Shown here piece by piece: positions 25,521 through 39,800 of a DNA stretch of 64,000 nucleotides (its first letter is position 1; the number at the start of each line of letters is the position of its first letter). This stretch comes from Syngnathus acus. Its lineage: Eukaryota > Chordata > Actinopteri > Syngnathiformes > Syngnathidae. A program made the position numbers and the translations under genes. The stretch covers positions 5,738,967 through 5,802,966 of the forward strand of contig NC_051091.1 in NCBI RefSeq assembly GCF_901709675.1. The letters run 5' to 3'. Under the pieces are notes generated by a model. It was not told where the DNA came from. It did not search any database and saw nothing but the letters and a program-made list of their open reading frames with translations.

Positions 25521-28500
25521 ATGAGGGCAATTTACTGCGATGTCAATGTGTGTTTCTAAATACTGCATTTCATTTCCTCAGTTCTACAACGCATACCCAG
25601 ACAGACAGACACACACACACACTCACAAGCATTCACAGAGTTACGCAAAGTCACAAGTTACGGGACTATTTTCGTAGCCAAATGCGTCAGACATAACTTG
25701 AGGCGGACGCGTATGATTGACTGCGTAAACTATGGGCCAAATGTCTCCGTTATTTCCCTCGCGCTGAGGGAGAAAAGTGTTATTTCTTCAAAAGCCCCAT
25801 TTGAGAAAGCCTGCAAGCCTGTAATTGCGAAGGAAAAGGCCGCGCAACATGCCAAGCCAAACACTTGAGTGGGAATTTGAAATATTGTAAACAGTAGAGT
25901 AACCCACTCGCTGGGTGGAGAGAGGATGAAAGATGGAGTGTGAAAGAGACACGCTTTTAGATTTATAATAGTATAACTATGACGAGAACATTTTGACAGC
26001 TCTTTTAAAATCCAATAGAATGCGCCTTTATGAGTCCCATAATTGGGCAAATTGTTTTTTACAGCAGCAAAGTGGACAGTAGCGGTGTAGAATAACGTCG
26101 TAAAATAATCCAAACCGAAAAGTGTGATGAGAGAAGACCTGCAACAATCCATCTTTGTACAAAAGCTGTTGTTTTAACGGTCACTCCTGTAACGCCTTGA
26201 CAGCTTTGAACAATCAAGTGTAACCCTTATAATGTGTTGGCTAATATTTGTTTTAGTGCTTTCCAATAAAATCGTGCTTTATTATTCCAGTGTGACCCCA
26301 TTTTCTCCACCTCTAGCCCTGCAGAAACATCAGAATCCAGTTTGCTTTCGAAGCAACTTGGCAGTTTTGTGTGCATAACCCCCCCCAACCTCACACTCCC
26401 CTTAACCGCTCTTTCTTTTTTTGTTTTTTAAACTCCTCCTCCTCTTTAAAAAACCCAAATCCCCCAACACCAATTAGAAGGCAAAAAAGGAAACCGTCAA
26501 GCAAACATGACATTTACAGGCTCCAACATAACACTTGAACCACCCCCACCTTTCATACAGTACCCACAAATGTTCATTTTACTGCACTTTTTACGCACTC
26601 CAGTGTTAAGTTTCATTGTCGCATCGGTTGCAGTATGTCAAAACGTAACAAATCTACAACTGAACTCTCCTTTCACTCATTTCATGTCGTGTCAGACGGC
26701 CACCCTCCGCGTCCAACTGTGCCAGTCTCCTGCAAATAACTTCTGCATGTGCACGTCCAGCCTGCGCTTTAAGCAGAGCGGACCGAAGCGTTTAATTAAG
26801 ATGGAAACACATCATTAACCCAGATCCCGTCTCCTCCCCGACTTGGTACACGCAAAAACAGCGGAGTAATCACTGACAATTAAACCAATTACACAGCCTC
26901 GATCCCTGCTTTGCCAGGATTGGTCGGTGGAGGTCTTGCCAAGAAAGTCCAAATATTTGAACTGCAAAAATCCAAATAGGTTTCATCTCCCTGAGTTGGT
27001 TTTCCCCTTCAGAGCAAATCACGCGCTTTGGCGCTGTCCGCGTGGCAGCCCGTGATGAGCCACTAACATTGATGCCGAGGTAATTCGTCAGCTTTTCCGG
27101 TCTGCGGAAGGCGCTCGGCAATTGCATCCTTCAAACCGGTTTTGCACGACTGTGTGAAAAAAAAGTCAATTAAATTGTTTTTGCTCTTTTCTCTCCCCCT
27201 CCCCTTCCCCAGATGATTATGGTGCTGTTGCGGTTATGGTTGACAGCAAAGAGATAAAATGGGCAATTTACTGCACTCATTTGGGGGTGGGCTGCTCCAG
27301 ACCAGAGGAGCCAGAGCAACTGGCTACATTGCTTCTCTTTTTACAAAACTCTCAGGAAAATAAACTGTTTCAAGTCGTGCATTGTGCAATCGTCTTCGCT
27401 TCGGGGATTGATATCTGCATCACAAACCAGAAGCTCGGTTACTGATTTCAATTTTGTGACAGGTCAGGCAAGGTCAGGACTGTGGTGCCAGTAAAAGCAG
27501 CCTTTTGCATGCTTCCGTGGGGCATCATTAAGTTGTGTGTGATGTGGAGTAGTGGGCCGTGTGTGTGTGTGTGTGTGTGTTATCAGATTCAGATTTGCCG
27601 GGTGACGGGAGTGGCCCAGTATGTTGCTGCGTGGTTTTGATAACGATAGCGATTTATTGCTCCTCCAGCCTTTCTGCTGCTGGACCATTGTGTTACTGGC
27701 GACTTGTGTCGCCTCTGTCTCGACAAGCAGGGCGGGTGAGGTGTGTGTGTGTTTGTGTTTGTATCATTAACTGCGCCCATCTCCTTTGGTACCGCCTCTT
27801 CTATGCTATCGTCATCAGTACGCCAAGTTCTGACCGAGCTGATTTGTGACTTTGGTCACATATGGGCTGTTTCTTAACAGAACAAGTTATTCGACTCCAC
27901 AAATTGGACTTGAGAGGCTCCATATCAGGCATTTCCCTTCACGAGGCCTTCTACAACAGGCTGAATTTTGAAAACTAAAGGCAGGAGAATCCGTAAATGA
28001 CTGCAGCCTACATGCACGTGTGTCAAAACTTGCATGTGAATCAGACACCCAGTATGGCAGTTCTGCATCTTTGCAAGTCATCATCTCATTTGGAGATGTG
28101 ACAGTAATGTGACGTGTTTGTGGTCATGACGGAGAATCATGATTTCCTCATTGACGGTCGCAGCTTGCACATTTGTTGCAGACGGTCTACAGAGATTTCA
28201 TTCTGAAGAGTGGGGGCTCACCGCCAAGCGGGGGGGAAGGGGGGCAGCCGTGCCTCGTTGTTCCTGTCCCCTCTGGCTTATTGAATTACCTAAATGAGCA
28301 GAGGAGCCCGAGCTGGGGCTCTTTACTCGTTTGAAGTTTACAAATCATCGTGGCTGCTCGGGGGCTCGGGGAGGGATGTCGCAAGGGGAGGGGGTGTGTG
28401 GGTTGCCAGGGGGGGGGGGCTCTTTTGATGCCTTAAATAAAAACATCAGGGACACAAACAAACAAAGCGGGAAAAAAGGGGGATGAAGATGTGAAGAGGT
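25521..28500. other. Desert DNA, no gene seen
   Basis: The stretch includes CA tracts near 25609-25622 and a GT tract at 27559-27580. A 140-codon minus-strand frame at 25730-26152 has no recognisable domain. Balanced islands are seen around 25790-26030 and 26990-27130, and near 28250-28340 with CTTATTGAATTACCTAAATG. No function can be assigned. Confidence 0.45.
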
Positions 28501-31500
28501 GGTAAGGAGACACCATGTTAGCCATGCATGTCACCTTGAGCTTGGTCAGAATTTGCAGACCGTTTCCTGTGCACGTTGGCAAAATTGGGCTCGTGCACTA
28601 CGTCGGCACCGCGTCGTCATCCACCATTCTGGAGGCTATACGGTGAATGTAAACAAAAGCTGACTGTCGTGCTCTTTACTTGCTCTGTCGTTGTCACTTT
28701 TTTTGTGAAAAACATGTTAAAATGCAAGAAAGAACTCAACATACAGGCTAGACAGTTTTTGTCCAACTTTATTGGCATATTTTCCCTCAACATTTCTCAA
28801 TTGTCCAACCTTAAGGAGTTTTCCTTTTCTCTCATTCATCATGTTTAATGCCCGAAGGATCATTTGCACAACAGCTAAACGACGGCTAAAATAACAGCCT
28901 GGAATGAATATTCCAGTTTTTTTACAATATCTCTGTACGCCAAAATATACATAAAAACCACAGACAAAAACCTTTTTTGACTCAATCGCTGTAGAGAATC
29001 AGATGCGCATTCTTCAGTTTAATAAATTCTGGCAATTCAAAGCTCCTCCCATGAAATTATCGAGACGATTCCAAGTAGTCATCTGTGGAAATCAAAAGAC
29101 ATTTAAGCAAACCTCAACATGAAATTTGTCTTCATGGTGACAACTGGAGCCATGTAACTTATTTAGACAATGGCAGGATTGTTTTGGCCACCAATCAGTA
29201 ATTGATTGTGTGTGGATTTGATCGCATGTTGATGGTACAATCAAGGCTTTGCCAAGCTATTAAGTGGAACAAATTCATTACGCCATGAAAATGGGTTAAA
29301 ATGTCTCTCTCCCGCTGAAGACGACATTCATTTTCAAAATGGGGAAAGCTTGAAATGTAATTCGTTACACAATCACAGCAAAAGAAGCTTGTTTTTATTC
29401 AAACCACATTGTCCACAATTCCTAAAAGCAACCTCGCATTTAGTTTCGATATTCATCCATGTTTTTATGGCCAGGATTTATGATGCAGTCAGACACACTC
29501 ATTACTAAATTAAAAGAGAAATGTGTCTTTAATTGAGTGATTTTAGTAAACAGATGATGGCGGAGTCAATCATCAAGTGTCTGGGGATGGCAGGAATCCA
29601 TTTCAACTTTGTGAGTGCGCTCTAATTGGACGACACAACGTCTGGGAGTTGTGAGACTGGACAGAACCCGTCGCAAATTACCGCTAACTTCCTGTTCAAT
29701 CTAGTCGTCAAGGGAGCTGTTGCACTTTGAAATGTGTTTGCTTAGCTTGGCATCTCGTGACCCTTTTGTAATGAAGAATGGTTTACGCAAAGCTCCTTTT
29801 GTTGCATGCCTTATTTGCAAGGGCTACACTTGAGTGGCTCTGTTGGATTGGCAAGAACATTAATTATCATATTAGGCTTCACAATGAAAAGGCAAAGGCT
29901 TTGTTATTTCTTTTTTAAAGAGGGGCCATTCCCTCCCTAGACACAACATTGTGCAATCCAATATAAAATACATATCAACACAATCACTTTACTGTTATTA
30001 GTTAGTGAGCATGAATTCAATTAAGAAATTATTGAATTAAATGGCAATAATACATACCTTATTAAATTCATATTTGTGCAGGAAATTACCACATTTTTAT
30101 TGTTATAGAAGCTGATTCGCTGTGCGGGTTGTACATTTGATTTCATTTGTTCCATTTTTTTGATAGGGAGAAAATAAAATCTATACTAAAGTGTGTGTTG
30201 TAAATTACCAAAACAAAACAGTCCTCGTAGCATGTTGCGTGTTTAACATGCAAATGGCATGCAACACGGTGCCCAAAAGCGAGGCAATGGGCATCATTTC
30301 AAATGTCAAGACGTGCCATCTGCTGCTGCTGCTGCCTGGTGAACGTAGCGTCCGGCCGAAAAGGATTGGGAATGACATCTGGCAGTTTGATAAAGTGGAT
30401 TTGGTTTCTTAGGGCCGCTCTCCGTGGGCGCCAGGCCTTCTCTCCTTAGTATATGACTTACATGTGTAGGCCACTGAGAGGGAGAGAGTAGGGTGTGTGT
30501 GTGTGCGTGCAGTATAAAGAACATCCATGCAGGTATCTGTGTGTGCCTTGCATGCTGAGTAAGAAAGCGATTTGAACAAATGGAAAACAGCCCCCCCCCT
30601 CCGTGTACTTTCAGGCAAGTCTTTCATCAACAGTTGCCCTAAAGCTTGGCTTCTCTCCCTTCTAATTGACTTTAAACACACACATTAGCCTCATCAATGA
30701 ACACCCAATGAACGGACCCCCAGATTTTTCCCCCAATGAGGAGCCTCTGAATTTAATCCATTAATGCAATAACAAAAACAACACAGGAAACGGGAAATCT
30801 TCATGTCGTCAACACAACGAGAAATTCCATTATTCATGAATGATCACGAAGCTGCTTTGCAGTGATGAAAGCCATTTTGACATCTATTTTAATGTAGAGG
30901 AATCTCTACATTAACATTATACACAATTTTTCCGGCCCATGTTTTATTCTTTCTCTGGCTTTAAGAATGAACTATAATTTCTGTGTATGTCATCAGTCTG
31001 TGATTTATGAGCATGTTGTGGCTTTTGCGGTCAGCTTTGGATTTGGCCACATGAAAGTGGAGTTGGAGGTCATTGGAGGGCTAGCAGGGAGGTGTTTTCT
31101 CACGGGAGCATTTTTATTACTAGTGTCCATGACTGTGCAATTTCTTTCTTTCTTTCAATTATTATTGTAATAATAGTAATATTCTCCTTTTTAATTTTGT
31201 CTTTACTTGTGAACGATTTGATCAATTTCTTTTGTGTGTATTAAAATAACTGAATTTTGACAACCTTAATTTGAGTCAAATTTCTCTATTTTGTAGTTGC
31301 GACTGATGTACGTAATTGCTGACCTGAGTACATACTTTATTTAATCATAAAATTACATATATGCGCCTAATAACGACAAGAATAACAAGCCTGCATTAAA
31401 AGAAATTGGGCTAAATCACTTTGGCATTATTTATTCATGTTTGTTTTTATAATGATGGTATTAGTAATGGATTGCTTACTTAAATCCATACATTGCTGTT

Positions 31501-33120
31501 GTGTGTAAATCATAGCCATGAGAAAAACAGATTTCCATACAAAATTTGACCGCTTTACAATTTATGTAAAATGTTATTATTCATGATTTAGTTCAAATTC
31601 TCCATTCTACCGTATTTGTCCTCCATCTCCCTCATGCTTCTCTCCGGCCGTGTGTTCTTCTCTTGCCCTCAGATCCTTTTGGAGTCGGGCCTTACCTCAC
31701 CCATTGCAGCATTGCAGCGGGAATTACCGAGCTTAGTTCTCTCAACTTGACCTCGCTCCTAATTACTTGTCGGCTAAGTCTTTCGGCTCCTTCTGGAGTG
31801 TTGTCCTAACCTCCACTTGTCTGCTGTGTGTCCAAACATGGAGAAAGGAAAACACGTTCCAGTGGAGCGGGGAGCTTAGCCTCCGTGCCATATTCTCACA
31901 GAGCCCCCCGAATGGACCCTCGCAGACGCTCACATACCTACCCGCTTAAATGTTGAAGTTGACAAACGTTTATAGTATGGCATGTTAGGATATTTTATTT
32001 TCACATTATTTTCTGTGAGAAAATATGTTTCGATTTTCAGATTCAGAATGCAGGATATTCCTTTGTAGTCGTATTTTCTTATCACTCACAAATTTAAACA
32101 GGTCTTTAAGCCATGTTTTTGTATTACTCACACATTTAAACAAGCACAACACTTTATGAAGTTAAAAAAAAAAAGGAGTCAGGTTCCAGATAAGGTGCGG
32201 TAGTTGAAAAAAAAGAATGACAGGCGAGAGGGAATGGAGACAAATTTGTCATCGTCAGAACATATTGTCTCCCACATTTCAAAACCTTCTTGGCACGCTA
32301 CCGTGTAATTGGACTCTTCAGGGATGATGATCAGTCCAATAACTTATTGTGTAATAGACGTTAATGATGGATAATTGCTGTGGTGTCGCAAGGACGACGC
32401 AACGCCCGCAATCTTCATACCTTTAAAGCGTTCTTGTTATATCACTTTACTATTCTCAGCTGGGCCTTATTGTTGGCTTTTGATTGCGACCGTTGACCTA
32501 GTTACAATCGGATTAAAAGTCAAAAATACAAAAATAAAACCCTCATAAATAAATCAAAATAAACCCCTCATAAACTAGTTGAAGATCATATTCTATCCCT
32601 CCTGCTGCTTGTATTCTGGGAATATTCTCTTTCGTAATGTGCATCAAACATCAAAACAGGATTCATCCTACTCAGAGATGAGCTCCCAAAATTTATCAAG
32701 GTATCTCATTAATTTGGTCTCGGTGCTTGCCGATAAGGAAAATTCAGTGAACGGCGACAAGCCTCCAGGGACCAAATATGTTCAAGAGGAGAGTTTATTC
32801 CATTATTGCCTAATAGCTTCCATAAACGTCACCCTATACCCCCCAGTAAAGTCTCATTGGCCCGAGGATTGTGTCTGGATTACATGGTAGCTCTGCTAAT
32901 AATGTCAAACACATGAAGAGACCTGACCCCGAAAGTCTGCCACGGCTGCACCGAGCGCTCGGTGAGTGAAGTGTAACACGTGCTGTGTATACACGTGAAC
33001 GCAATAGCAAAAAAGTTTGCTTGAGTGCTGAAAAGAATATAATCCAGCCTACTGTAATTATTACTTACAATACACTTAAAAGTGCTAATTTAGCTTGGCA
33101 TCACTTGAGTTTTGAACTAG
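28501..33120. other. Desert DNA with candidate islands
   Basis: This is about 4.6 kb with no gene evidence. Candidate non-coding islands, judged by balanced and repeat-free texture, lie near 29430-29720 and 30740-30930. Others lie near 32250-32400 and 32680-32890. An AT-rich segment occupies 31140-31620. Confidence 0.42.
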
Positions 33121-33130
33121 GACAACAGAC

Positions 33131-33203
33131 GTGTGTGCGTGTGTGCGTGTGAGTGTGTGTGTGTACGTATGTGCATGTGTGCGTGTGTGTGTGTGTGTGT
33201 GCG
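33131..33203. repeat. GT compound microsatellite
   Basis: This is a long imperfect GT run with GC, GA and TA interruptions, ending in GCGCGC. Confidence 0.93.
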
Positions 33204-36200
33204 CGCATACCTCAGTTAGCAGGCTGCAACACTGTACACCTCCCCTCAGGGCAGCCTAGGGAGGCTGGTGCCAGAGTGTCTCACCTATTCAGGTTAGTCT
33301 GGGAAGAAAAACACACATGCACTTCCTTCAGTGACTCACACGCACACACACACATCTGCATACACAGAACATGCCATGTGTTAATGAACCATTATATTGT
33401 CATTAGCGTTTGATTTGCACCACCCTGCCTCATGACTAAGAGACGGAGTGGCTGCGGCATTGTGCGTGTGCGTTTGATTCCGCTCTTGTGCACAAAATGC
33501 TTGCTTTTGTGCCGCCGAGCCACTTGGTGATTGAAGATTTGTGTCTGTCGTTTTGGTCAGTGTGTTAAATTAAAAGCCACTCTGGAATAAATCTTCCAAT
33601 CCTGTGATCTCCTTTGTGAATCACAGAGGCATTGAACTCAATATGCCACATATGATTGGGAATGCTCCATGTGCGGAACGCGTGTTTATGCACATAACAC
33701 ATCAATAACACAGTGTTGTGTTTGCATCTTGATCAGATTTGTTGTATTTGTACATCTAAATACGACCGTGAGGCCAAGACCTCACAAAGAGAACGGCCGC
33801 AGAAGACAGAAATTGCAATCATTGTGAATTCTGAGTGATTGTAAAAATGGATTTTTGAAAATCATTCATTTAAAACAGCGCTTCCTGGAAAGAAATATGA
33901 AAAATAATGAAATGCATTAGAACGACTACTATCTCCAGCAAATCTGGCATGACAGAATTGCACAGGGATAAAATCAGATTAGTTTTGCGAAATAATCTTC
34001 CGGAGATCCCAATGCGACATTATCTGCTCACAATCTCGCCTCTGAAAAAGTCCATAAAAAAACCATAACATGTGTCACAGCAGAACACTAAAAGTAGACA
34101 GTACACTAGAGAAGAAAGATCAAATTGAATGTTTTTTTTCCACGCTCAAACGTGTCACAACATCAATGATGTGTCATAACACAGAAGAGAATTGCCAACA
34201 AGGAAACAACTCGGCAATTTGTTGCCAAAATTATTAACACTTCCTGATTGTGCACAAATGAAATAATTAAAAAGGTTTAAACTCGTAAAGTAAGAGTCAT
34301 TTCTAACCAAACCACAACATGATGGGGAATGTTAGAAAGCAGCGCCCATGAAGAACAGAGAAGCTGCGTACTTTTTGACGTAACTATTCTTAAGAATAGA
34401 TTGGAGCAGTATTTCAATTTATTTTAATTGTGCATATAGGTTTAACCCTGAAATAATTTGATGAGGCACAAGATCACACTTAAATGGCACAAAACTGCGT
34501 CACAGTTTTTACTGTAAACGGCAAGACAATGTATCTTATTTAAAAACGAAAAAAAGCAGATTCAGCTTTTACAGCAACCTCAAAAATAATCTATGAAGGA
34601 ATTTTAGCGCTCATGGTCTGCACTTGCCTGAGAAAAAAAAAAAAAAGACATAAATCTTTGGCAGGGCTACTGAGTGAGTGTTGGAAAATAATAATAGCAG
34701 TGCCCACGGGTTAGAACAATTATGGGTTGATTTCATGACAATGGTGTTCAAAGCGGATAAAAATTCCCAAGCTAAGTGTTGGCCCATCAAAATGCCAGGA
34801 GGAAAATGAAGGCAATTAGGCCCACAAATACCTTTGACTGGCATAACAACGGCGTTTTATTGCTTTTAGCTGCATGCAAACACTTTTCACAAAGCTCATT
34901 TGTTTGTGTACAATGAAACCGTTCTTTGTTGTTGTTTTCGTCTTTCAAATGTAACAGCTAGAAGATGTTTTCCATTAAAAATATCTTCTTTCCATTCTCT
35001 TTGAACATGTCTACTGCTTAGAACAATGACATCTATTGATTTGCTTTTTTAACGTCCAAACGTTTGAGAAGTAAAGTAGTCAAAAGAGATCTTCAGACCC
35101 ACAGAGAGACGAAGAGTCCGCACTATTATTAAAGCCGTAACAGATAGCTGCAGTCAGCATATGAGGGCCAAACGGCTCCGAGGCCTCGCCTCGCCCCGCT
35201 GGCACCTTCTCCTTGATGTTCACGCCGGGTCAGTGTGGGATCGCTCTGACTGACAGCTTCAATAAGGTTAATTGCAGTGAGCTGCGGGGGCCCGTTTATG
35301 TTGTTTGAGGACTCCACCCTCTGTGGAGCCACCGGGGCTCTGTTTGCTGGTCGCTAAGGTGGGCCTCACTCAGCCGGTAAACGATGGCGGCTATGTGATC
35401 GCACTCACAGGGGGGAAAAATGTTATTGTTTCAGCATTGTGTCTCTATGATAATTGATATGTCTCATTATAATAATCGAGTGGGTGTTCCGTGTGACCTC
35501 TTACGTAAAGCTGAATGGAATGAAACCTTAAAACAAACAGTCCTCTTGAGTACACTGCACTTTTAGAAAAGCTGTCATTAGCATTAATCATAATCTTTAA
35601 ATGAACAACTTGATGAAAAAGATGAGCCTTTCTTAGTCTTGTGGAAAATTACAATACATTTATATTTATGAATAGAATGACAATTTTAGTGATCATTGTT
35701 ATTATTGTCATTTTTTTTATTATTCTTATTTTATTTCTTTCATGCAAACTCATACAAACAGGTAAATTTTTAATGTTTGTAATAGGAGCGTCAAAGTAAA
35801 TTTGAAAGTTTTGTGGGTGTGGTGTGTATTTTCCCAGAGAAGTGCACAGCATTTGCCCTGAACTATGGACATTTATTAAACATCAGTTAACGAATCTAAC
35901 TTCTTAATTGCATAATTATAGATAATTACATAGCAACTGGTGTGCTAGTCATTCACAGTGAAAGTGTACTGTTAAATTGACATACGATAATTAGTGTGCT
36001 TTCCAGCGTGGCTTATGCAACTGTAATTAGTCATCAATACAGTAATTGTATGTATATGCATATATCATCACACACAGTTTGTGTAAACCTTCATCTTATT
36101 TAATTCCGCATTCCTCGTCAAACAATCACTCAAAAATTAAACAAGAGTCGGTGACACCACTGCTCAGAGGTTGCTGTGACCGGAGCCGCTCGGGTCAAGG

Positions 36201-36580
36201 CCTCCAGTCTGCTCCCATGTTGCTTTACGGGGTTGACTCTTGTTCATTTCTCCTATTTACATTATAGTTCAAGATTCATGAAAATGCGCCACTGTGCTGC
36301 TTTCAAGTTCAACAGGCAATTTGAGCGACCTCAGCCTCTATGTCAATACATTGTTTAGGCTATCGGTGATCTCCCAGTCCTACTTAGTTCCTGTCTGTGT
36401 ATTTTTGTGTTCGGGCGTGCACAAGCCCCGTCCGAGAGCTTGTATGTATACATTATTGCTCTTAGGGGGATTATGGCCCTCATTGGGCCTTTTAACTTCA
36501 GTCCGGGCTGCATCCTGATACCCCGGTGTGACTGGTTGGAGGGGGTAATTCGCTGGGCCAGATACACGCGCTTTTAGAGG
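33204..36580. other. Desert DNA, no gene seen
   Basis: No supportable gene occurs here. Balanced islands lie near 33420-33640, 34690-34860 and 35110-35420. The rest is AT-rich with short T-runs. All open frames are short. Confidence 0.45.
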
Positions 36581-36589
36581 TTCCACATG

Positions 36590-36870
36590 TGCTTTGGCAC
36601 CAGACAGAAGAGAGACTAGTAAGTTTCATTAATTGTGGCAACATTCCTTGTGCCGTTGTCAGCCGTTTTTATTAGCATTCGCCTTGCCCGTAGGTTGTCA
36701 TTATGCCTCATTTAGAGGTTGAAACCTTCTCATGCCCGTCAGGCTGTAAATGCTGGAGGGGGGGGCTTGCTGGTTGATAAGCAACGCTCAAAAGAATAAA
36801 CAGCAGATTATCGCTAATGAATTTACATGGAATTTTCCTAATGCTGCCTGAATTAAATTGTCAGAATTTA
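36590..36870. promoter_or_regulatory. Candidate conserved non-coding island
   Basis: The repeat-free block contains TTTCATTAATTGTGGCAAC, a TEAD-type ACATTCC core near 36640, TTTTTATTAGCATTC and GCTAATGAATTTACATGG. This dense mix of homeodomain and TEAD cores is typical of developmental enhancers. Confidence 0.4.
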
Positions 36871-39800
36871 GAGCAAACACACAAAGTGTACTTAACTTCT
36901 TAATATGTTCTTTTCACCGACAGGGAGGGACCAAAATACTTTTTTCCCTGTCAGGCATCCCGGAGTCTCGACAGTCTGCTTGAATGGGGAAACTCATAGG
37001 GTGGATTTATTGCAGCAATCACACTAATAACAGTAAATCCAAAGTAATTGACATGTCAAAATGACTTGGGGGAGAAAAAGAGACTTTGTTTTTTGACAGA
37101 AACCTTTAAACACGGAGAGATGATCCAGCAGGTTGAAAATGAGAAGCAGACTGAATGTCGCTACAGGCATTAACCTCACCTCGGCTCGACTCGGGTCGAG
37201 CTCGGCTACTGAAACGACGGGCTTGACGGGAACTTGCTGACAAGGTCAGATGTACCTGGGTCAGATATTGTCAGGACTGACAGAACCATCTCATGCGTTA
37301 TTCGTCAGCCAATCACGAAGCTCTGAATTGTCTGAATTCAAATAGAAAATGGAACTTGGGTTTTTTGACAAGCAATCGTCCTCTGGATTTTACCATGTGT
37401 TGTAATTAATAGCTATTTGTAATTAATAGCTATGACTTTTCACACAAAAAAATTCCACCTGTTGTTTGTTGATTTCATAAATATTTTACTATGCTACGTA
37501 CCATATTTTTGATTATTACAGAAAAATAGAGCAGATTCAGAATCAGTACGGAAAAAAATGGTGATTAAAATATTTAGTAGAAGAATCGTTTAGACGTGTT
37601 GGTTTTATTTTTGTCTTTTGATCTTCTAATTGACTGCCGTTTGTTTGTTGACTGGATTACACGGAACCACTAATAATTTGGGTGGAGCATGGGTGCGGAT
37701 CATGATGAATTAATGGATCCATTTTGTTAAAACTCTGACGTAGTAATTACAAACAAATTAAACCTAGGCGGGAGGAGCTTTGCTTTTATAACCTTTTGGC
37801 ACTCATCCTTACAGAAGCTTTGAAGTTTGCAGTCTTCAACCTTAGTCGTGGATATTTCTTTCTTTTTTTTTTTTCCTCATTTCAATTTTGAAAATGTATC
37901 TATTATGTTGGACACGAGACGACATCGGCCGGTAGTTATTCACATTACATTCAAAGCATTAACTCAAAGGCTTTGAAAAACTTTGTCCATGCACTGCCAA
38001 GATGAGTCACGTGACACTGTAGCATTCGTCGTTATTGTCGTGGTCTGGATGTGATTTGTTTGTACGAATATAAACGTACTCCAGTTGTTTGCTTTTACTG
38101 GCCATGCATGCTGTCCACCACGGGAGAATAAAATTTTATGACTTTTTTCCACTTGAACTTTTCATTACAATGAGATAATGAAATCAAATTACATTTTACT
38201 AACAATCTATTCCGTTCTTTCAGTCAGAGACTTTGATCGAGATGTTTACGTACATATTGCATGCAAAGCATATTCATGGCTCTTTCTTTTTTTCTTCTTT
38301 TTCCCCTCTAACACATTAAATGCTGCTTTGTGTCTGATTTGGTCAGTGGGCGACCACAGCAAACAAAAGCAAATGTGTACTCCATCATTCGAGCGAGCGT
38401 GTGCGTGTGTGTCCCAGTTTCTTGCGCAGTCAGTGGTTTGTTGTCTGCGTGGAGCTGAAATTTGAAGGGTGAATAAGGAGCCCGACTGCAGATCAAAAAC
38501 ACATCAGACGGCGCACGGATGACAAGCAGTCAAAACAAAATTTGACCTCGGTGGCAATTACAACTGTTTATTCAATCTCTGCAACGCTAAAGCAAGAGCG
38601 CTGATTCCGCCTGTCTTTTTCCTTTAGCTGGGCTGAGAAAAAGGGATTATTACTCATTAGGATTAGGATTTGCATGTAATGTGTGTGCGCCCTCAGATCT
38701 CAGTCAAGCGCTTAATTGGAAAAAGTAAAACTTGTTGGATGCAGCAAAACTCAAATAGAACTTTAAAAAAAAAAAGGCATTTAATGGTGGTCCATACACT
38801 TTTAATCAATTATCATATATTTTTTAAACATTTTGAAATGAAGACTTTTGTGCTTCAGTTGAATAAATAAAATGTCAAAATGCCCTCCATTGACGTAAAA
38901 GTGAAATTGTAGGGTCAGCATTTAAAAATACCAAAAGTTGTTTTTTATCGCACGCAACACCTTTTATGATATTTAATGTGAACAGGTAAAGAGTTTTTAT
39001 TTGACTGATCAAAGCTCAAACAAGCACATAATGATCCGTCATTTTTACCCCATTTTGTTTCTTGATGTGTGTTACCTCAACCCACAGAACAATTAAGGTG
39101 TCATGAGACCTCACTTCACCTCGGACTAATCTCATGCTACATTTACATGACAACCACTGTGAGGATTACTTTAGAATTCATAATTACCTCAAAAAGTAAT
39201 TACCTCCAATTCCACCCAATCCCCAGGGCATCCCATTTTGTTCAAAGGTCCCGATATCCTAAACAGTGCAATAAAACAAAATGAGATGATGAGCATGAGG
39301 TAATAATGTGACTATAAAATGATCAAAGGATGAAAACATCAAAATATACATAATTGAAATGATTGCAATGTAAAAATCGCTAAGTGTTTATTTTGAAGTT
39401 AGCCTAGTGAATAGTTTGGTGTCATTTAACAGCCCTTTAATTAAAGTAATGCATGTGTACCGTAGTGAGGCAGACATGCTAACCGCTATGTTGCACGGTC
39501 AACAAATCCATTGGAGTCATCTCTGTGTGCAGTAAAAGTTTAGTACGAGTGTCGCCAGAGGCACGGTTCCTTCAGAATCTTGTCGTGTGGACACATAGAT
39601 TCCGAGTGACAGAATGTTTTGGCAATTATGCTCTTTTTCCTGTTTTCTTTTATTTTGTAGTAGGCCTAATTGTTTCGGAAGCTTGACTTCCTTTTGTCTC
39701 CTCATTATGGCGATTGCCTCCACTTGTATTCCACTTGCCGGTGTATAAATTGTCTGCATTTAACCTTGCCCTTTTATAGATTGTCTTCCATCTTGCCATG

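Noticed and set aside
25730-26152. 140-codon minus-strand frame in the desert
   Set aside because: No domain, no splice partners and no start context; it looks like a chance frame in a balanced non-coding island.
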